Assembly: GCA_947475735.1 (NCBI GenBank)
Contig: CANJLQ010000001.1
Coordinates: 248,001-312,000 of the forward strand
Direction of reading: 5' to 3'
Length of the DNA stretch: 64,000 nt
Source of the DNA: Caulobacteraceae bacterium
GTDB lineage: Bacteria > Pseudomonadota > Alphaproteobacteria > Caulobacterales > Caulobacteraceae
Part shown: piece after piece, positions 7,890 through 16,926 of the stretch
How the letters are laid out: every line of letters begins with the position of its first letter
How positions within the stretch are numbered: the first letter of the stretch is position 1
The notes under the pieces: model-generated
Seen by the model: the letters and a program-made list of their open reading frames with translations, nothing else
What the model was told of the DNA's origin: nothing
Database searches by the model: none
Made by a program: the position numbers and the translations under genes

Positions 7890-9257
7890 ATGAGCCCGCA
7901 TCTCGTATCCTCGAACCCCGCACCCGGCGCGCCGCGCCGCCGGATCGCCGTGGTCGGCTCGGGCATCTCGGGCCTGTCCGCGGCCTGGTTGCTGGGCCAG
8001 GCGCATGAGGTAACGCTGTACGAGGCCGACGACCGGATCGGCGGGCATTCGAACACGGTGGAGGCCCCGACACCGTCGGCCCCGGTTGCGGTCGACACCG
8101 GCTTCATCGTCTACAATGCCGACAACTATCCGAACCTGGTGGCCCTGTTCGAGCACCTGTCGGTGCCGACCAAGCCGGCCCACATGTCCTTCGCCGTGTC
8201 GATCGACGACGGGGCGTTCGAATACTCCAGCCACGGCATCCCGGCCCTCTTCGCCCAGAAGCGCAATTGGGTCAGCCCCCGGTTCTGGCGCATGATCTCG
8301 GACCTGCTGCGCTTCCAGAAACAGGCGCCGAAGGACCTGGCCGAGATGGAGCGGACGGGCGAGACGCTGGACGCCTATCTGAACCGCAACGGATACGGCG
8401 ACCTGTTCAAGGAGGCGCACCTGTTGCCCCAGGCCGCCGCGATCTGGTCGTGCTCCATGGGCCAGATGTCGGCCTATCCGGCGGCGTCCTTCGTCCGCTT
8501 CTACATGAATCACAACCTGCTGACCTACGACCTCAAGCCGACCTGGCGGACGGTCGACGGCGGCAGCCGTGCCTATGTCAGCCGCCTTCACGCGGCCTTC
8601 GCCGGCCGGACCGTGCTGAACGCCGGCGTGGTCGGCGTAGCGCGCGATGGCGGCGGCGCCACCCTGCGGTTCGCCGACGGCCGGTCGGAGCGGTTCGACG
8701 CCGTCCTGCTGGCCACCCACTCGGATCAGGCCCTGCGCCTGCTGGATCAGCCGACGGCCGACGAGCGCCGCCTGCTGGGGGCCATCGCCTATCGCCCTAA
8801 CCGCGCCATCCTGCACCGCGACGTCTCGGCGATGCCGAAGCGCCGCCACGCCTGGGCGGCCTGGACACACAAGGGCTACTCCGATCGCTCGGGCGAGGGC
8901 GGCGTGACCTACTGGATGAACGAACTCCAGTCCCTACCCGGCCCGCCCCTGTTCGTCAGCCTCAACCCGGCCAGGGAACCTGATCCCTCGCTGGTCATCG
9001 GCGAATGGGACTACGAACACCCCGTGTTCGACCAGGCGGCGGTGAAGGCCCAATCCGAGCTGTGGTCGCTTCAGGGCCAGGGCGGCGTCTGGTTCGCAGG
9101 GGCCTGGTTCGGTTCCGGCTTCCACGAGGACGGTCTGCAGGCCGGACTGGCGGCGGCCGAGCAGATGGGCGGGGTGCGGAGGCCGTGGTCCGTTCACAAC
9201 GAGAGCGGGCGGATCGTTCTGGGCCCGACAGCGGCACCCGTGGCAGAGGCGGCTTGA
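7890..9257 (+). CDS. FAD/NAD(P)-binding amine-oxidase-like oxidoreductase (COG2907 type)
   Basis: 455 residues. The dinucleotide-binding motif VVGSGISGLSAAWLL, followed by the LYEADDRIGGHSNTV block, places it in the amine oxidase/phytoene desaturase superfamily; the C-terminal GAWFGSGFHEDGLQAG block is the conserved FAD contact. The start ATG at 7890 has GGAGA five bases upstream and is preferred to the longer TTG frame at 7857. The stop overlaps the putative TTG start of the DUF1365 gene. It is expected to oxidise or desaturate acyl chains together with the CFA-like methyltransferase encoded on the opposite strand. Confidence 0.88.
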   Translation: MSPHLVSSNPAPGAPRRRIAVVGSGISGLSAAWLLGQAHEVTLYEADDRIGGHSNTVEAPTPSAPVAVDTGFIVYNADNYPNLVALFEHLSVPTKPAHMSFAVSIDDGAFEYSSHGIPALFAQKRNWVSPRFWRMISDLLRFQKQAPKDLAEMERTGETLDAYLNRNGYGDLFKEAHLLPQAAAIWSCSMGQMSAYPAASFVRFYMNHNLLTYDLKPTWRTVDGGSRAYVSRLHAAFAGRTVLNAGVVGVARDGGGATLRFADGRSERFDAVLLATHSDQALRLLDQPTADERRLLGAIAYRPNRAILHRDVSAMPKRRHAWAAWTHKGYSDRSGEGGVTYWMNELQSLPGPPLFVSLNPAREPDPSLVIGEWDYEHPVFDQAAVKAQSELWSLQGQGGVWFAGAWFGSGFHEDGLQAGLAAAEQMGGVRRPWSVHNESGRIVLGPTAAPVAEAA

Positions 9258-10201
9258 GCTCGACCACCCAGACACCGTCATCCTCGGACTTGATCCGAGG
9301 ATCGGACGCCGTTGCTCGTGAGGCGTCGGCCGAAGTGGCTGGTTCTCGGGGCAACCTGAACTTCCAGAGACGCGGACGGTCCGATCCTCGGATCAAGTCC
9401 GAGGATGACGAAGCGGGTGGCACGGCCGTCGCGAACGCCCTCTACGTCGGCGAGGTCGTGCACAACCGCACGGCCAACTTCGAGCACCGCCTTTGCTACG
9501 GCCTCTACATGTTGCTGCTCGACATCGACGCCATAGCGGCGACGACCCGACGCCTGCGCCTCCTGACCCCCGGCCATTTCGGCCTGATGAGCTTTACGGC
9601 CCACGACCACGGCGACCGCTCGACGACGCCGCTGCGAACCCAGATCGAGACGCATCTATCCGCCGCCGGCATCGATCTCGCAGGCGGCCCCATCCGTCTG
9701 CTGACCATGCCTCGCATCCTCGGCTACGGCTTCAACCCGATCAGCGTTTATTTCTGCCACCGTCCGGACGAGACGCTCGCCGCCCTCGTCTATGAGGTGA
9801 CCAATACCTTCCATGAGCGGCACAGCTACCTGGTCGCCGTGCCCGAGGCCGAGGCCCCCGGCCCCATCCGCCAGACGACGGAAAAGCGGTTCTTCGTCTC
9901 GCCCTACATGGATATGGCCCTGACCTATGACTTCACCGTGCGGGAGCCGGGCGAGGCGGTGTCCGTCGTCGTTGCCGTCCGTCGGGGCGACACGCCGATC
10001 CTGACCGCGTCCTTCGCAGGCAAGCGGCGCCCGCTGACCGACAGCCAGCTTCTGCGCGCCTTCGTCAGCCACCCCCTGCTGACCTGGAAGGTCACGGCGG
10101 GCATCCACTGGGAGGCGTTGAAGATGATGCTGAAGGGCGCGCGCTATCGCGATCGCAAGGCTCCGCCCGCCCACGCCGTCACGGTGGGCAAGGCACGCTG
10201 A
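9254..10201 (+). CDS. DUF1365 protein with a repeat-encoded N-terminal extension
   Basis: The DUF1365 domain starts at ALYVGEVVHNR and continues with PRILGYGFNPISVYFCHR and FHERHSYLV blocks typical of the family. Between the previous gene and this domain lies a 133-bp palindromic element (9277-9409). No ATG, GTG or TTG occurs in frame between the element and the domain. The only usable starts are TTG at 9254 (overlapping the previous stop as TTGA) or GTG at 9335 inside the element. The element is therefore apparently translated, giving about 50 extra residues of low-complexity sequence. Either the gene tolerates the insertion or its expression is impaired. The function is unknown; the neighbours suggest lipid modification. 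Confidence 0.78.
   Translation: MSSTTQTPSSSDLIRGSDAVAREASAEVAGSRGNLNFQRRGRSDPRIKSEDDEAGGTAVANALYVGEVVHNRTANFEHRLCYGLYMLLLDIDAIAATTRRLRLLTPGHFGLMSFTAHDHGDRSTTPLRTQIETHLSAAGIDLAGGPIRLLTMPRILGYGFNPISVYFCHRPDETLAALVYEVTNTFHERHSYLVAVPEAEAPGPIRQTTEKRFFVSPYMDMALTYDFTVREPGEAVSVVVAVRRGDTPILTASFAGKRRPLTDSQLLRAFVSHPLLTWKVTAGIHWEALKMMLKGARYRDRKAPPAHAVTVGKAR
9277..9409. repeat. Palindromic element, family 2, with exact 31-bp inverted arms
   Basis: The arms at 9277-9307 and 9379-9409 are exact reverse complements over 31 nt, each beginning GTCATCCTCGGACTTGATCC when read inward. About 71 nt lie between them. Each arm is itself nearly palindromic (CCTCGGACTTGATCCGAGG), so each can form its own hairpin. Arms of this kind are common dispersed repeats in alphaproteobacterial genomes. 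This copy lies at the start of the DUF1365 gene and is open in that reading frame. Confidence 0.9.
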
Positions 10202-10290
10202 TCCGGCTATCTCTTGCCCGCCGCGCGCCGTCGCACTAGAGACGAGCCGACGCCGCAGTTATTCATCAGACGGTGAAAAAAGGGGGAGCG

Positions 10291-10995
10291 ATGCGCAAGA
10301 TCTACGCCGATGCGAAATCCGCGCTGGAGGGTCTGACCTTCGACGGCATGACCATCATGTCGGGCGGTTTCGGCCTGTGCGGCATTCCCGAGAACCTGAT
10401 CGCGGCCCTGCGCGACAGCGGGGTGAAGGACCTGACCGTCATCTCCAACAACGCAGGCGTCGACGGCTTCGGCCTGGGCCAGCTGCTGGAGACCCGCCAG
10501 ATCGCCAAGATGATCAGTTCCTACGTCGGCGAGAACAAGGAGTTCGAACGCCAGTACCTGGCCGGCGAGCTGCAGCTGGAGTTCAACCCGCAAGGAACGC
10601 TCGCCGAGCGCATCCGGGCGGGCGGCGCCGGCATCCCGGCCTTCTTCACCGCCACCGGCGTCGGCACCCTGGTCGCCGAGGGCAAGGAGGTTCGCGCGTT
10701 CGACGGCCGCCAGTACGTCATGGAGACCGGCCTCGTCGCCGACCTGTCGATCGTCAAGGCCTGGAAGGCTGACGAACGCGGCAACCTCGTTTTCCGCAAG
10801 ACCGCCCGCAACTTCAACCCGATGATGGCCACAGCCGGCAAGGTCACGGTCGTCGAGGTCGAGGAGATCGTGCCGGTCGGCTCGCTGGATCCAGACCAGA
10901 TCCACACGCCCGGGATTTACGTCGATCGCCTGATCCAGGCCACGTTCGAGAAGCGCATCGAGCAACGAACCGTTCGCCAGAGGGAGGCCGCGTGA
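10291..10995 (+). CDS. scoA: 3-oxoacid CoA-transferase subunit A
   Basis: 234-residue alpha subunit of succinyl-CoA:3-ketoacid CoA-transferase (SCOT type), which activates acetoacetate for ketone-body or PHB-derived carbon use. The family N-terminus [12 protein letters not shown] and the [15 protein letters not shown] block are clear. The ATG at 10291 has a purine-rich GGGGGAG site upstream and is preferred to GTG at 10273. Its stop overlaps the start of a 55-aa protein gene by one base, and scoB follows that. Confidence 0.93.
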   Translation: MRKIYADAKSALEGLTFDGMTIMSGGFGLCGIPENLIAALRDSGVKDLTVISNNAGVDGFGLGQLLETRQIAKMISSYVGENKEFERQYLAGELQLEFNPQGTLAERIRAGGAGIPAFFTATGVGTLVAEGKEVRAFDGRQYVMETGLVADLSIVKAWKADERGNLVFRKTARNFNPMMATAGKVTVVEVEEIVPVGSLDPDQIHTPGIYVDRLIQATFEKRIEQRTVRQREAA

Positions 10996-11162
10996 TGGAC
11001 GAGGACAAGAAGTTCGAACTGCTGAAGAAGATCAACACGAAGATGGGCTGGGCCCTCTTCTTCCTGATCTGCATCACCCTGAACACCTGCTCTGTCGCCG
11101 ACGATATCGGCGATCTCGCCGGGATCGGCGAAAAGGGCGGCCCCGCCGCAGAGACCAAGTAA
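10995..11162 (+). CDS. Small membrane protein between the CoA-transferase subunits (55 aa)
   Basis: A short gene with ATG at 10995 overlapping the scoA stop (TGATG), ending TAA at 11160-11162, three bases before scoB. The protein has a charged N-terminus ([18 protein letters not shown]), one hydrophobic segment (WALFFLICITLNTC, about 19-32) and a short acidic then Gly/Pro tail. The tight packing on both sides and the clear charged-hydrophobic layout argue that it is expressed. I recognise no family. It could anchor the enzyme at the membrane or be an unrelated small membrane protein co-translated with it. Confidence 0.72.
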   Translation: MDEDKKFELLKKINTKMGWALFFLICITLNTCSVADDIGDLAGIGEKGGPAAETK

Positions 11163-11165
11163 GCC

Positions 11166-11825
11166 ATGCCCCGCACCCGCGAACAGCTCGCCGAACGCGC
11201 CGCCCAGGAACTGCAGGACGGCTTCTATGTGAACCTGGGCATCGGCATCCCGACCCTGGTGGCCAACTACATCCCGGCGGGGATGGAGGTCACGCTGCAG
11301 TCCGAGAACGGCATGCTCGGCATGGGGCCCTTCCCCTATGACGACGAGGTCGATCCCGACCTCATCAACGCCGGCAAGCAGACGATCACCGAGATCCCGG
11401 AAAGCGCCTATTTCAGCTCGGCGGACAGCTTCGCCATGATCCGCGGCGGCCACATCAACCTGTCGATCCTGGGCGCGATGGAAGTGGCCGAGAACGGCGA
11501 CATCGCCAACTGGATGATCCCCGGCAAGCTGGTGAAGGGCATGGGCGGGGCGATGGATCTGGTCGCGGGCGTCAAGCGCGTGGTCGTGGTCATGGAACAC
11601 GCCAACAAGCACGGCCAATCCAAGGTGCTGAAGGCCTGCACCCTGCCCCTGACCGGCACCGGCGTGGTCAGCCGCATCATCACAGACCTGTGCGTTTTCG
11701 ACGTCAAGCCGAACGGCGCGGGCCTGGAGCTGATCGAACTGGCCGAGGGCGTGACGCCGGACGAGGTCGCGGCCAAGACCGAGGCGACCTACACCGTTTC
11801 CCAAAGCCTTGAAGCTGCGGCATAG
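11166..11825 (+). CDS. scoB: 3-oxoacid CoA-transferase subunit B
   Basis: 219-residue beta subunit of the SCOT-type CoA-transferase. It contains [16 protein letters not shown] and the [12 protein letters not shown] block holding the catalytic glutamate that forms the CoA thioester intermediate. The length is normal for the family. It starts 3 nt after the 55-aa gene, so scoA, the small gene and scoB form one translational unit. Confidence 0.94.
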   Translation: MPRTREQLAERAAQELQDGFYVNLGIGIPTLVANYIPAGMEVTLQSENGMLGMGPFPYDDEVDPDLINAGKQTITEIPESAYFSSADSFAMIRGGHINLSILGAMEVAENGDIANWMIPGKLVKGMGGAMDLVAGVKRVVVVMEHANKHGQSKVLKACTLPLTGTGVVSRIITDLCVFDVKPNGAGLELIELAEGVTPDEVAAKTEATYTVSQSLEAAA

Positions 11826-11872
11826 TCGAGCCCGACACCGCCCCGTCAGAGGGCCGGACGATGGAGGGTGAC

Positions 11873-13057
11873 ATGACCGACGTTCCGACGCCGGACGCTT
11901 CCGACCGTATCGCCGCGATTCGCGCGGCCCTGTCCGACGACGCCGAGGCCGCCGTCGCCTTCGCCGAGCCCGCCAAGGCCACCGTCGAGGCCGCGCTCGA
12001 TCGTCTCGACACGATAAGCGGGTCCGTGCCTCACGCCGAGGCCATCGCCCTGCTCGGCCATGTCCGCGACCGGGTGGCGGGGCTGGACCCGGCCCGCCTT
12101 GAGCCACGCCGGGGTCTGGCCGGGCTGTTCGACAGTCGGGGCAAGCGACTGAAGGCCTTCCGCGCCGCCTATGTCTCCGCCGCCGACGCCGCGTCGTCCG
12201 GGGCCGCTGACCTGGCGGATCGCGGCGGGGCCATCGCCCGCCGTGGCGACGCGCTAGAGGCGCTCTGGAGCGAGCTCCGCGCCGGGCTGACCGACCTCGA
12301 CGACCACATCGCCGCAGGCCGGGCCTGGGCGACCGACCGCGTGGTACCCGCCACCCCCCTCCCGCCCGAAGCGGCGGCCGCCTTCGAGGACACGCCGGAA
12401 GAGGCGGCAGACCCGGTCGAAGCATCCTCCGACGCGGTCGTCCCGGAGAGCGCCGGCACCCCGTCGACCGAAGGGGAAGCCGCACCGGCCGCCGAGCTCG
12501 ACGCCATCCCCGGCGAACCCGAGCCGATGGTCCTGGCCGAGGAGGCCGCTCCTGCGGAGTCCGTCACTGAAGCCGAGCCCACTGAGGCCGAGCCCGCTGA
12601 GGCTGAGGCTGAGGCTGCGTCACAGCCGTCGGCTCTCGAGGAAAGCCCGGTCGAGCCCGGTCCGACAGACACCGAAGCGTCGTCGGCCACCGTCGTCGCC
12701 CTGCCCCATCCACTCGACGGGCGGCTGGAGACGCTGGCGGCGCTGCGTGCCCGCGCTATCGCCGCCCTGCCCCGCATACGCGCGCTCCAGAACGCCGATC
12801 ACGCTGTGCCGACAGCGATCGCCTCCGTCCGCGACCGCATCGAAGCGTGGAGCGCCGACTGGCGCGACGCCCTGGGTCTGGCCGGCAAACGCCCAAGGAA
12901 GATCCGCCCCGACGCCGCCCGGCTGATCGAAAGCCGCGAGGCCCTGGTCGGCCACCTCTCCAGCGCCGAGCGTGTGGTTGCCGCCGCCCAGACCCGTCTG
13001 GCCGAGGTGGTGACCCCGTCCGCCACGCCAGCCACCGATATCCGCGCCGCCGCCTGA
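11873..13057 (+). CDS. Acidic low-complexity protein of unknown function
   Basis: 394 residues, no family recognised. The N-terminal part (about 1-150) and C-terminal part (about 280-394) are Ala/Arg-rich and probably helical. The middle is a strongly acidic Ala/Glu/Pro region with short tandem units (TEAEP, AEAEA) encoded by imperfect repeats around 12565-12620. No signal peptide or transmembrane segment is seen, so it is probably cytoplasmic. The start ATG at 11873 has GGAGGGTGAC directly upstream and is preferred to the ATG at 11861. Confidence 0.7.
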   Translation: MTDVPTPDASDRIAAIRAALSDDAEAAVAFAEPAKATVEAALDRLDTISGSVPHAEAIALLGHVRDRVAGLDPARLEPRRGLAGLFDSRGKRLKAFRAAYVSAADAASSGAADLADRGGAIARRGDALEALWSELRAGLTDLDDHIAAGRAWATDRVVPATPLPPEAAAAFEDTPEEAADPVEASSDAVVPESAGTPSTEGEAAPAAELDAIPGEPEPMVLAEEAAPAESVTEAEPTEAEPAEAEAEAASQPSALEESPVEPGPTDTEASSATVVALPHPLDGRLETLAALRARAIAALPRIRALQNADHAVPTAIASVRDRIEAWSADWRDALGLAGKRPRKIRPDAARLIESREALVGHLSSAERVVAAAQTRLAEVVTPSATPATDIRAAA

Positions 13058-13114
13058 CGGCGGTTGCAGGCCCTGCACCTCGAATTCGGCGCGCGCTCAC
13101 TCTATATGCGCGCC

Positions 13115-14338
13115 ATGACCGCCGTTCTCGACGATCTGGCCGCGCCCGCGTGCCCCCTGCCCGACATCGCCGCCCCCGACATGGACGTGGCGGTCGAGGC
13201 CGCGCGCGCGGCCGTCGGCCTGCCCGTCGGCACCCGCATCGTGGCGGCCATGTCGGGCGGCGTGGATTCGACCGTGGTCGCCGCCCTGCTGCACAAGGCG
13301 GGCTATGACGTCGTCGGCGTGACGCTGCAACTCTACGACCACGGAGCGGCGCTGAAGAAAAAGGGGGCCTGCTGCGCGGGCCAGGACATCCACGACGCCC
13401 GCCTGGCCGCCGAGACGCTCGGCATCCCCCACTATGTGCTCGACTACGAAAGCCGGTTCCGCGACGCGGTCATCGACCAGTTCGCCGACGACTATCTGGC
13501 GGGACGCACGCCGGTGCCGTGCATCCGCTGCAATCAGACCGTGAAGTTCCGCGACCTGCTGGACGTGGCCCGCGATCTGGGGGCCGAGGCCATGGCGACG
13601 GGCCACTATATCGGTCGCGCCGTCGGCCCCGACGGGCGGCCGCAGATGAGGAAGGCCATCGATCCGTCGCGCGACCAGTCCTATTTCCTGTTCGCCACGA
13701 CGCGCGACCAGCTCGACTATCTGCGCTTTCCCTTGGCCGGGCTGGAGAAGCCCGCCGTGCGCGGCGTCGCGGCCGAGCTGGGCCTGCGCATCGCCGCCAA
13801 GCCGGACAGCCAGGACATCTGCTTCGTGCCGTCCGGCGACTATCGCACCCTGATCGACCGGCTGCGTCCGCAGGGGCGCGAGGCGGGCGAGATCGTGCAC
13901 ATGGACGGGCGCGTCTTGGGCAGTCATGGCGGCATCACCGACTACACCATCGGCCAGAGGCGCGGCCTGAACGTCGCCGTGGGCGAGCCCTTGTTCGTCA
14001 CGCGGCTGGAGCCCGAGGCGCGGCGCGTGATCGTGGGGCCGCGCGAGGCGCTGCTGACCGCGTCTCTGACGCTGGATGAGACCAACTGGCTGGGCGACGC
14101 ATCCTCCATCGAAGCGGCGGCCGAGGCTGGAACGCCTGTGCTGGCCCGCGTGCGCTCGACCCGACCGCCCTCCCCGGCCCGACTGGCGCTGGCCGACGGC
14201 GTCGTCTCGCTGGTGTTCGACATGGGCGAGGAGGGCGTCGCTCCCGGCCAGGCCTGCGCCCTCTATGACCCCGCCGACCCGGAGCGACTCCTGGGCGGCG
14301 GCTTCATCGCCACGACGACGGCCGTGGCCCTTGTCTGA
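13115..14338 (+). CDS. mnmA: tRNA-specific 2-thiouridylase MnmA
   Basis: Makes 2-thiouridine at the wobble position U34 of tRNAs for Lys, Glu and Gln, using ATP and sulfur relayed through cysteines. Seen: the PP-loop [13 protein letters not shown], the [11 protein letters not shown] block with the catalytic cysteine, and the [10 protein letters not shown] block with the second active cysteine. 407 residues from the ATG at 13115; longer frames to 13064 lack family similarity. The extra 30 residues before the PP-loop are usual in alphaproteobacterial homologues. The 3' end overlaps the hemerythrin gene by 8 nt. Confidence 0.95.
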   Translation: MTAVLDDLAAPACPLPDIAAPDMDVAVEAARAAVGLPVGTRIVAAMSGGVDSTVVAALLHKAGYDVVGVTLQLYDHGAALKKKGACCAGQDIHDARLAAETLGIPHYVLDYESRFRDAVIDQFADDYLAGRTPVPCIRCNQTVKFRDLLDVARDLGAEAMATGHYIGRAVGPDGRPQMRKAIDPSRDQSYFLFATTRDQLDYLRFPLAGLEKPAVRGVAAELGLRIAAKPDSQDICFVPSGDYRTLIDRLRPQGREAGEIVHMDGRVLGSHGGITDYTIGQRRGLNVAVGEPLFVTRLEPEARRVIVGPREALLTASLTLDETNWLGDASSIEAAAEAGTPVLARVRSTRPPSPARLALADGVVSLVFDMGEEGVAPGQACALYDPADPERLLGGGFIATTTAVALV

Positions 14339-14894
14339 CGCGCTCGATGGCCGCACCGGCCTGCCCGAGGCCCACCGCTGGCTGCTGGAAACCTATCCCC
14401 GGCTGCGCTGGCGCGACGCCGAGCTCGGCGAAGTCGCGCGGTTCTGGCTGCAGATGCACGCAGGCTTTCGCCAAAAGCAGGCGGACATGGCTCGACAGAT
14501 CGAAGCGTGGCGTGGCGGTGGCGACCTCATCTCGCTGCATCGCGGGCTGATCCCGACGCTACAGGCCTATCTCCAGCACTTGGACGGCCACCACCGGGTC
14601 GAGACCGGCCACTACTTCCCGGTGATGCGCCGGGTCGAACCGCGTATCACCCCCGGCATCGATCTGCTGGACGCCGACCACGATTCCATCCACGGCCAGC
14701 TTGAGGCGCTGTTCAAGGCCGGCCTGGCGTTTCATCAGGCGCTGGCGAGCGGCGCGCCGGACTCTGCCGACCACGCGGCGCGGCTGGCCGACACCCTGGA
14801 GACCACGTCACGCCAGGCGGACCGCCATCTCGAGGACGAGGAAGACATCGTCATCCCCCTGATCACCCGTCACGCCGACGCCTTCGCCCACTGA
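14331..14894 (+). CDS. Hemerythrin HHE-domain protein
   Basis: 187 residues. Histidine pairs and acidic ligands spaced as in hemerythrin-like four-helix bundles: [30 protein letters not shown] and [16 protein letters not shown]. Such proteins bind a di-iron centre and sense or scavenge O2, NO or related species. The likely start is TTG at 14331, overlapping the end of mnmA, because the frame before that has no similarity and is a shadow of mnmA. The physiological role is not evident. Confidence 0.78.
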   Translation: MSDALDGRTGLPEAHRWLLETYPRLRWRDAELGEVARFWLQMHAGFRQKQADMARQIEAWRGGGDLISLHRGLIPTLQAYLQHLDGHHRVETGHYFPVMRRVEPRITPGIDLLDADHDSIHGQLEALFKAGLAFHQALASGAPDSADHAARLADTLETTSRQADRHLEDEEDIVIPLITRHADAFAH

Positions 14895-14976
14895 CGCGAC
14901 TCTGTCGCAGACAGAACGGTTTGGACGTGCTCCTATCGGCCTGGAGATCGTGATCACACCGAAGGGGCTTCGTCCG

Positions 14977-16917
14977 ATGCGCACCGTCCACCTCGTTTCC
15001 ATCCTGGCCCTGATGGCCGCGACCCCCACCCTGTCGGCCGCGCCCCCAGCCATCATCAGCGAGCCTGTCGCCGCGGCCCAGGCCTCTGCCCACCCGACCT
15101 ACAGCGCCGCTCAGTTCTTCGAGAACCGCAGCTACCAGCTGAACGGCGGATCGCGCGTCGGCGCGTTTTCACCGGACGGACGGTCGATCCTGATCTCGTC
15201 GGACCAGACGGGCGTCTTCAACGGCTATGCTCTGCCGATCGCGGGCGGCGACCCTGTGCCGCTGACCAACTCCACCACCACGGCGACCTTCGCCATCAGC
15301 TATTTTCCGACCGACGGTCGGGTGCTGGTCACCACCGACGGCGGCGGGGACGAGCTGAACCACGTCTATGTCCGCGAGCTGGACGGCACCCTGCGCGACC
15401 TGACGCCGGGCGAGAACCTGAAGGCCGGCTTCCTGGACTGGAGCGACGACGGCAAGACTTTCTACCTGACCTCCAACGCCCGCGACCCCGCCTCGTTCGA
15501 CGTCATCGCCTATGACGCCGAGACCTATGCGACGCGCGTCGTCTTCCAGAACGACGGCTTCTTCCCCGACGCCATCTCGGGCGACGGGCGCTGGCTGGCC
15601 CTGTCCAGGAACGTGTCGAGCGCGCGCACGGACCTGTATCTGGTCGACCTGCAGGCCGGATCGGCCCCGCGTCGGGTCACGCCCGAAGCCAACATCTCGC
15701 ACGGCATCTATGACTTCACGCCGGACAACGCCTCGCTGATCTACGGCACCGATCAGTTCGGCGAGTTCACTCAGGCGCGACGGATGGTGCTGGCGACGGG
15801 CGACACCGCGCCCCTGATCGAGGCGGAATGGGACGTCTCCAACGTCGCCTATTCGCCGTCCGGCCGCTATCGCGTCTCGTCGCTGAACGCCGACGGCTCG
15901 ACCGAGGTGACCATCACCGACACGACCAACGATCGCCCCGTCGCGATCACCGGCATTCCCGGCGGCGACGTGGGAGCCGTGCGCTTCAACCCGACCGAGG
16001 ACCGCATCGCCTTCACGGTCCTGTCGGACACCTCGCCGTCCGACATCTTCACCGCCAGCCTGTCCGACGGCGTGGCCACGCGCCTGACCACCGCCCTGAA
16101 CCCGCAGATCGACGAGGACGTGCTGGTGGAGGCCACGGTCGTCCGCTACCCGGCCGAGGGCGGGGTGATGATCCCCTCGATCCTGTACCGCCCGAAAGGC
16201 GCGTCGGCCGAGACGCCCGTTCCAGCCATCGTCCTGGTCCACGGCGGCCCGGGCGGCCAGACGCGGCGCGGCTACAACGCCATGGTCCAGCACCTCGTGA
16301 ACCACGGCTATGCCGTGCTGGGAGCCAACAACCGGGGCAGCTCGGGCTACGGCAAGACCTTCTTCCACTTGGACGACAAGGCCCACGGCGAGGCCGATCT
16401 GCGCGATATCGTCGCCGGAGGCCAGTGGCTGAGGGACCAGGACTGGGTCGCCGACGACCAGGTCGTGGTGATGGGCGGGTCCTATGGCGGCTACATGACC
16501 GCCGCCGCCCTGGCCTTCCATCCCACCGCCTTCGAGGCGGGGGTGAACATCTTCGGCGTCACGAACTGGGAACGCACGCTTCAGTCGATCCCCGCCTGGT
16601 GGGGGGCCAACCGCGTCGCCCTGTTCGACGAAATGGGTGATCCGGCCACCGACGCCGAGCGTCATCGCCGCATCTCGCCCCTGTTCCACACCGAGAACAT
16701 CCAGCGGCCCATGCTGGTGGTCCAGGGCGCCAACGACCCGCGTGTTCTTCAGGTGGAGAGCGACGAACTGGTCGCCGCGATCCGCGCCAACGGCGTGCCG
16801 GTGGAATACGTCCTGTTCCCGAACGAAGGTCACGGCTTCCAGCGCCGCGACAACCGCATCACGGCCCAGGAGGCCTATCTGACCTTCCTGAACACCTACG
16901 TCCGCGACGCGGACTGA
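14977..16917 (+). CDS. S9 family (prolyl oligopeptidase-type) serine peptidase, exported
   Basis: 646 residues from ATG 14977: a signal peptide (about 1-22), a beta-propeller region with TolB-like repeats (AFSPDGRSILIS, YFPTDGRVLV and others, about 40-380) and a C-terminal alpha/beta hydrolase domain. The nucleophile motif is GGSYGGYM; a downstream VVQGANDPRV block carries the Asp and NEGHGF the His. The family cleaves short peptides, often as a dipeptidyl or acylaminoacyl peptidase. A GTG start at 14950 is possible but would spoil the signal peptide. A stable UUCG hairpin just past the stop may terminate transcription. Confidence 0.92.
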   Translation: MRTVHLVSILALMAATPTLSAAPPAIISEPVAAAQASAHPTYSAAQFFENRSYQLNGGSRVGAFSPDGRSILISSDQTGVFNGYALPIAGGDPVPLTNSTTTATFAISYFPTDGRVLVTTDGGGDELNHVYVRELDGTLRDLTPGENLKAGFLDWSDDGKTFYLTSNARDPASFDVIAYDAETYATRVVFQNDGFFPDAISGDGRWLALSRNVSSARTDLYLVDLQAGSAPRRVTPEANISHGIYDFTPDNASLIYGTDQFGEFTQARRMVLATGDTAPLIEAEWDVSNVAYSPSGRYRVSSLNADGSTEVTITDTTNDRPVAITGIPGGDVGAVRFNPTEDRIAFTVLSDTSPSDIFTASLSDGVATRLTTALNPQIDEDVLVEATVVRYPAEGGVMIPSILYRPKGASAETPVPAIVLVHGGPGGQTRRGYNAMVQHLVNHGYAVLGANNRGSSGYGKTFFHLDDKAHGEADLRDIVAGGQWLRDQDWVADDQVVVMGGSYGGYMTAAALAFHPTAFEAGVNIFGVTNWERTLQSIPAWWGANRVALFDEMGDPATDAERHRRISPLFHTENIQRPMLVVQGANDPRVLQVESDELVAAIRANGVPVEYVLFPNEGHGFQRRDNRITAQEAYLTFLNTYVRDAD

Positions 16918-16926
16918 GGCCGAGCC

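Noticed and set aside
9005..9253. Longer start for the DUF1365 gene inside the FAD oxidoreductase
   Set aside because: That stretch is out of frame with a conserved domain and Arg/Gly-rich; the coupled TTG at 9254 is the more economical choice.
10917..12485. 522-codon minus-strand open frame across scoB and the acidic protein gene
   Set aside because: Arg/Pro-rich shadow of well-supported plus-strand genes.
12541..12640. Repeat array resembling a CRISPR or satellite
   Set aside because: The imperfect GAGGCCGAGCCC units are in frame and encode an acidic Ala/Glu/Pro tract of a protein; no spacer structure.
15169..16833. 554-codon open frame antisense to the S9 peptidase
   Set aside because: It mirrors the codon positions of a clearly conserved gene; long antisense frames are expected at this GC content and the product has no recognisable domain.
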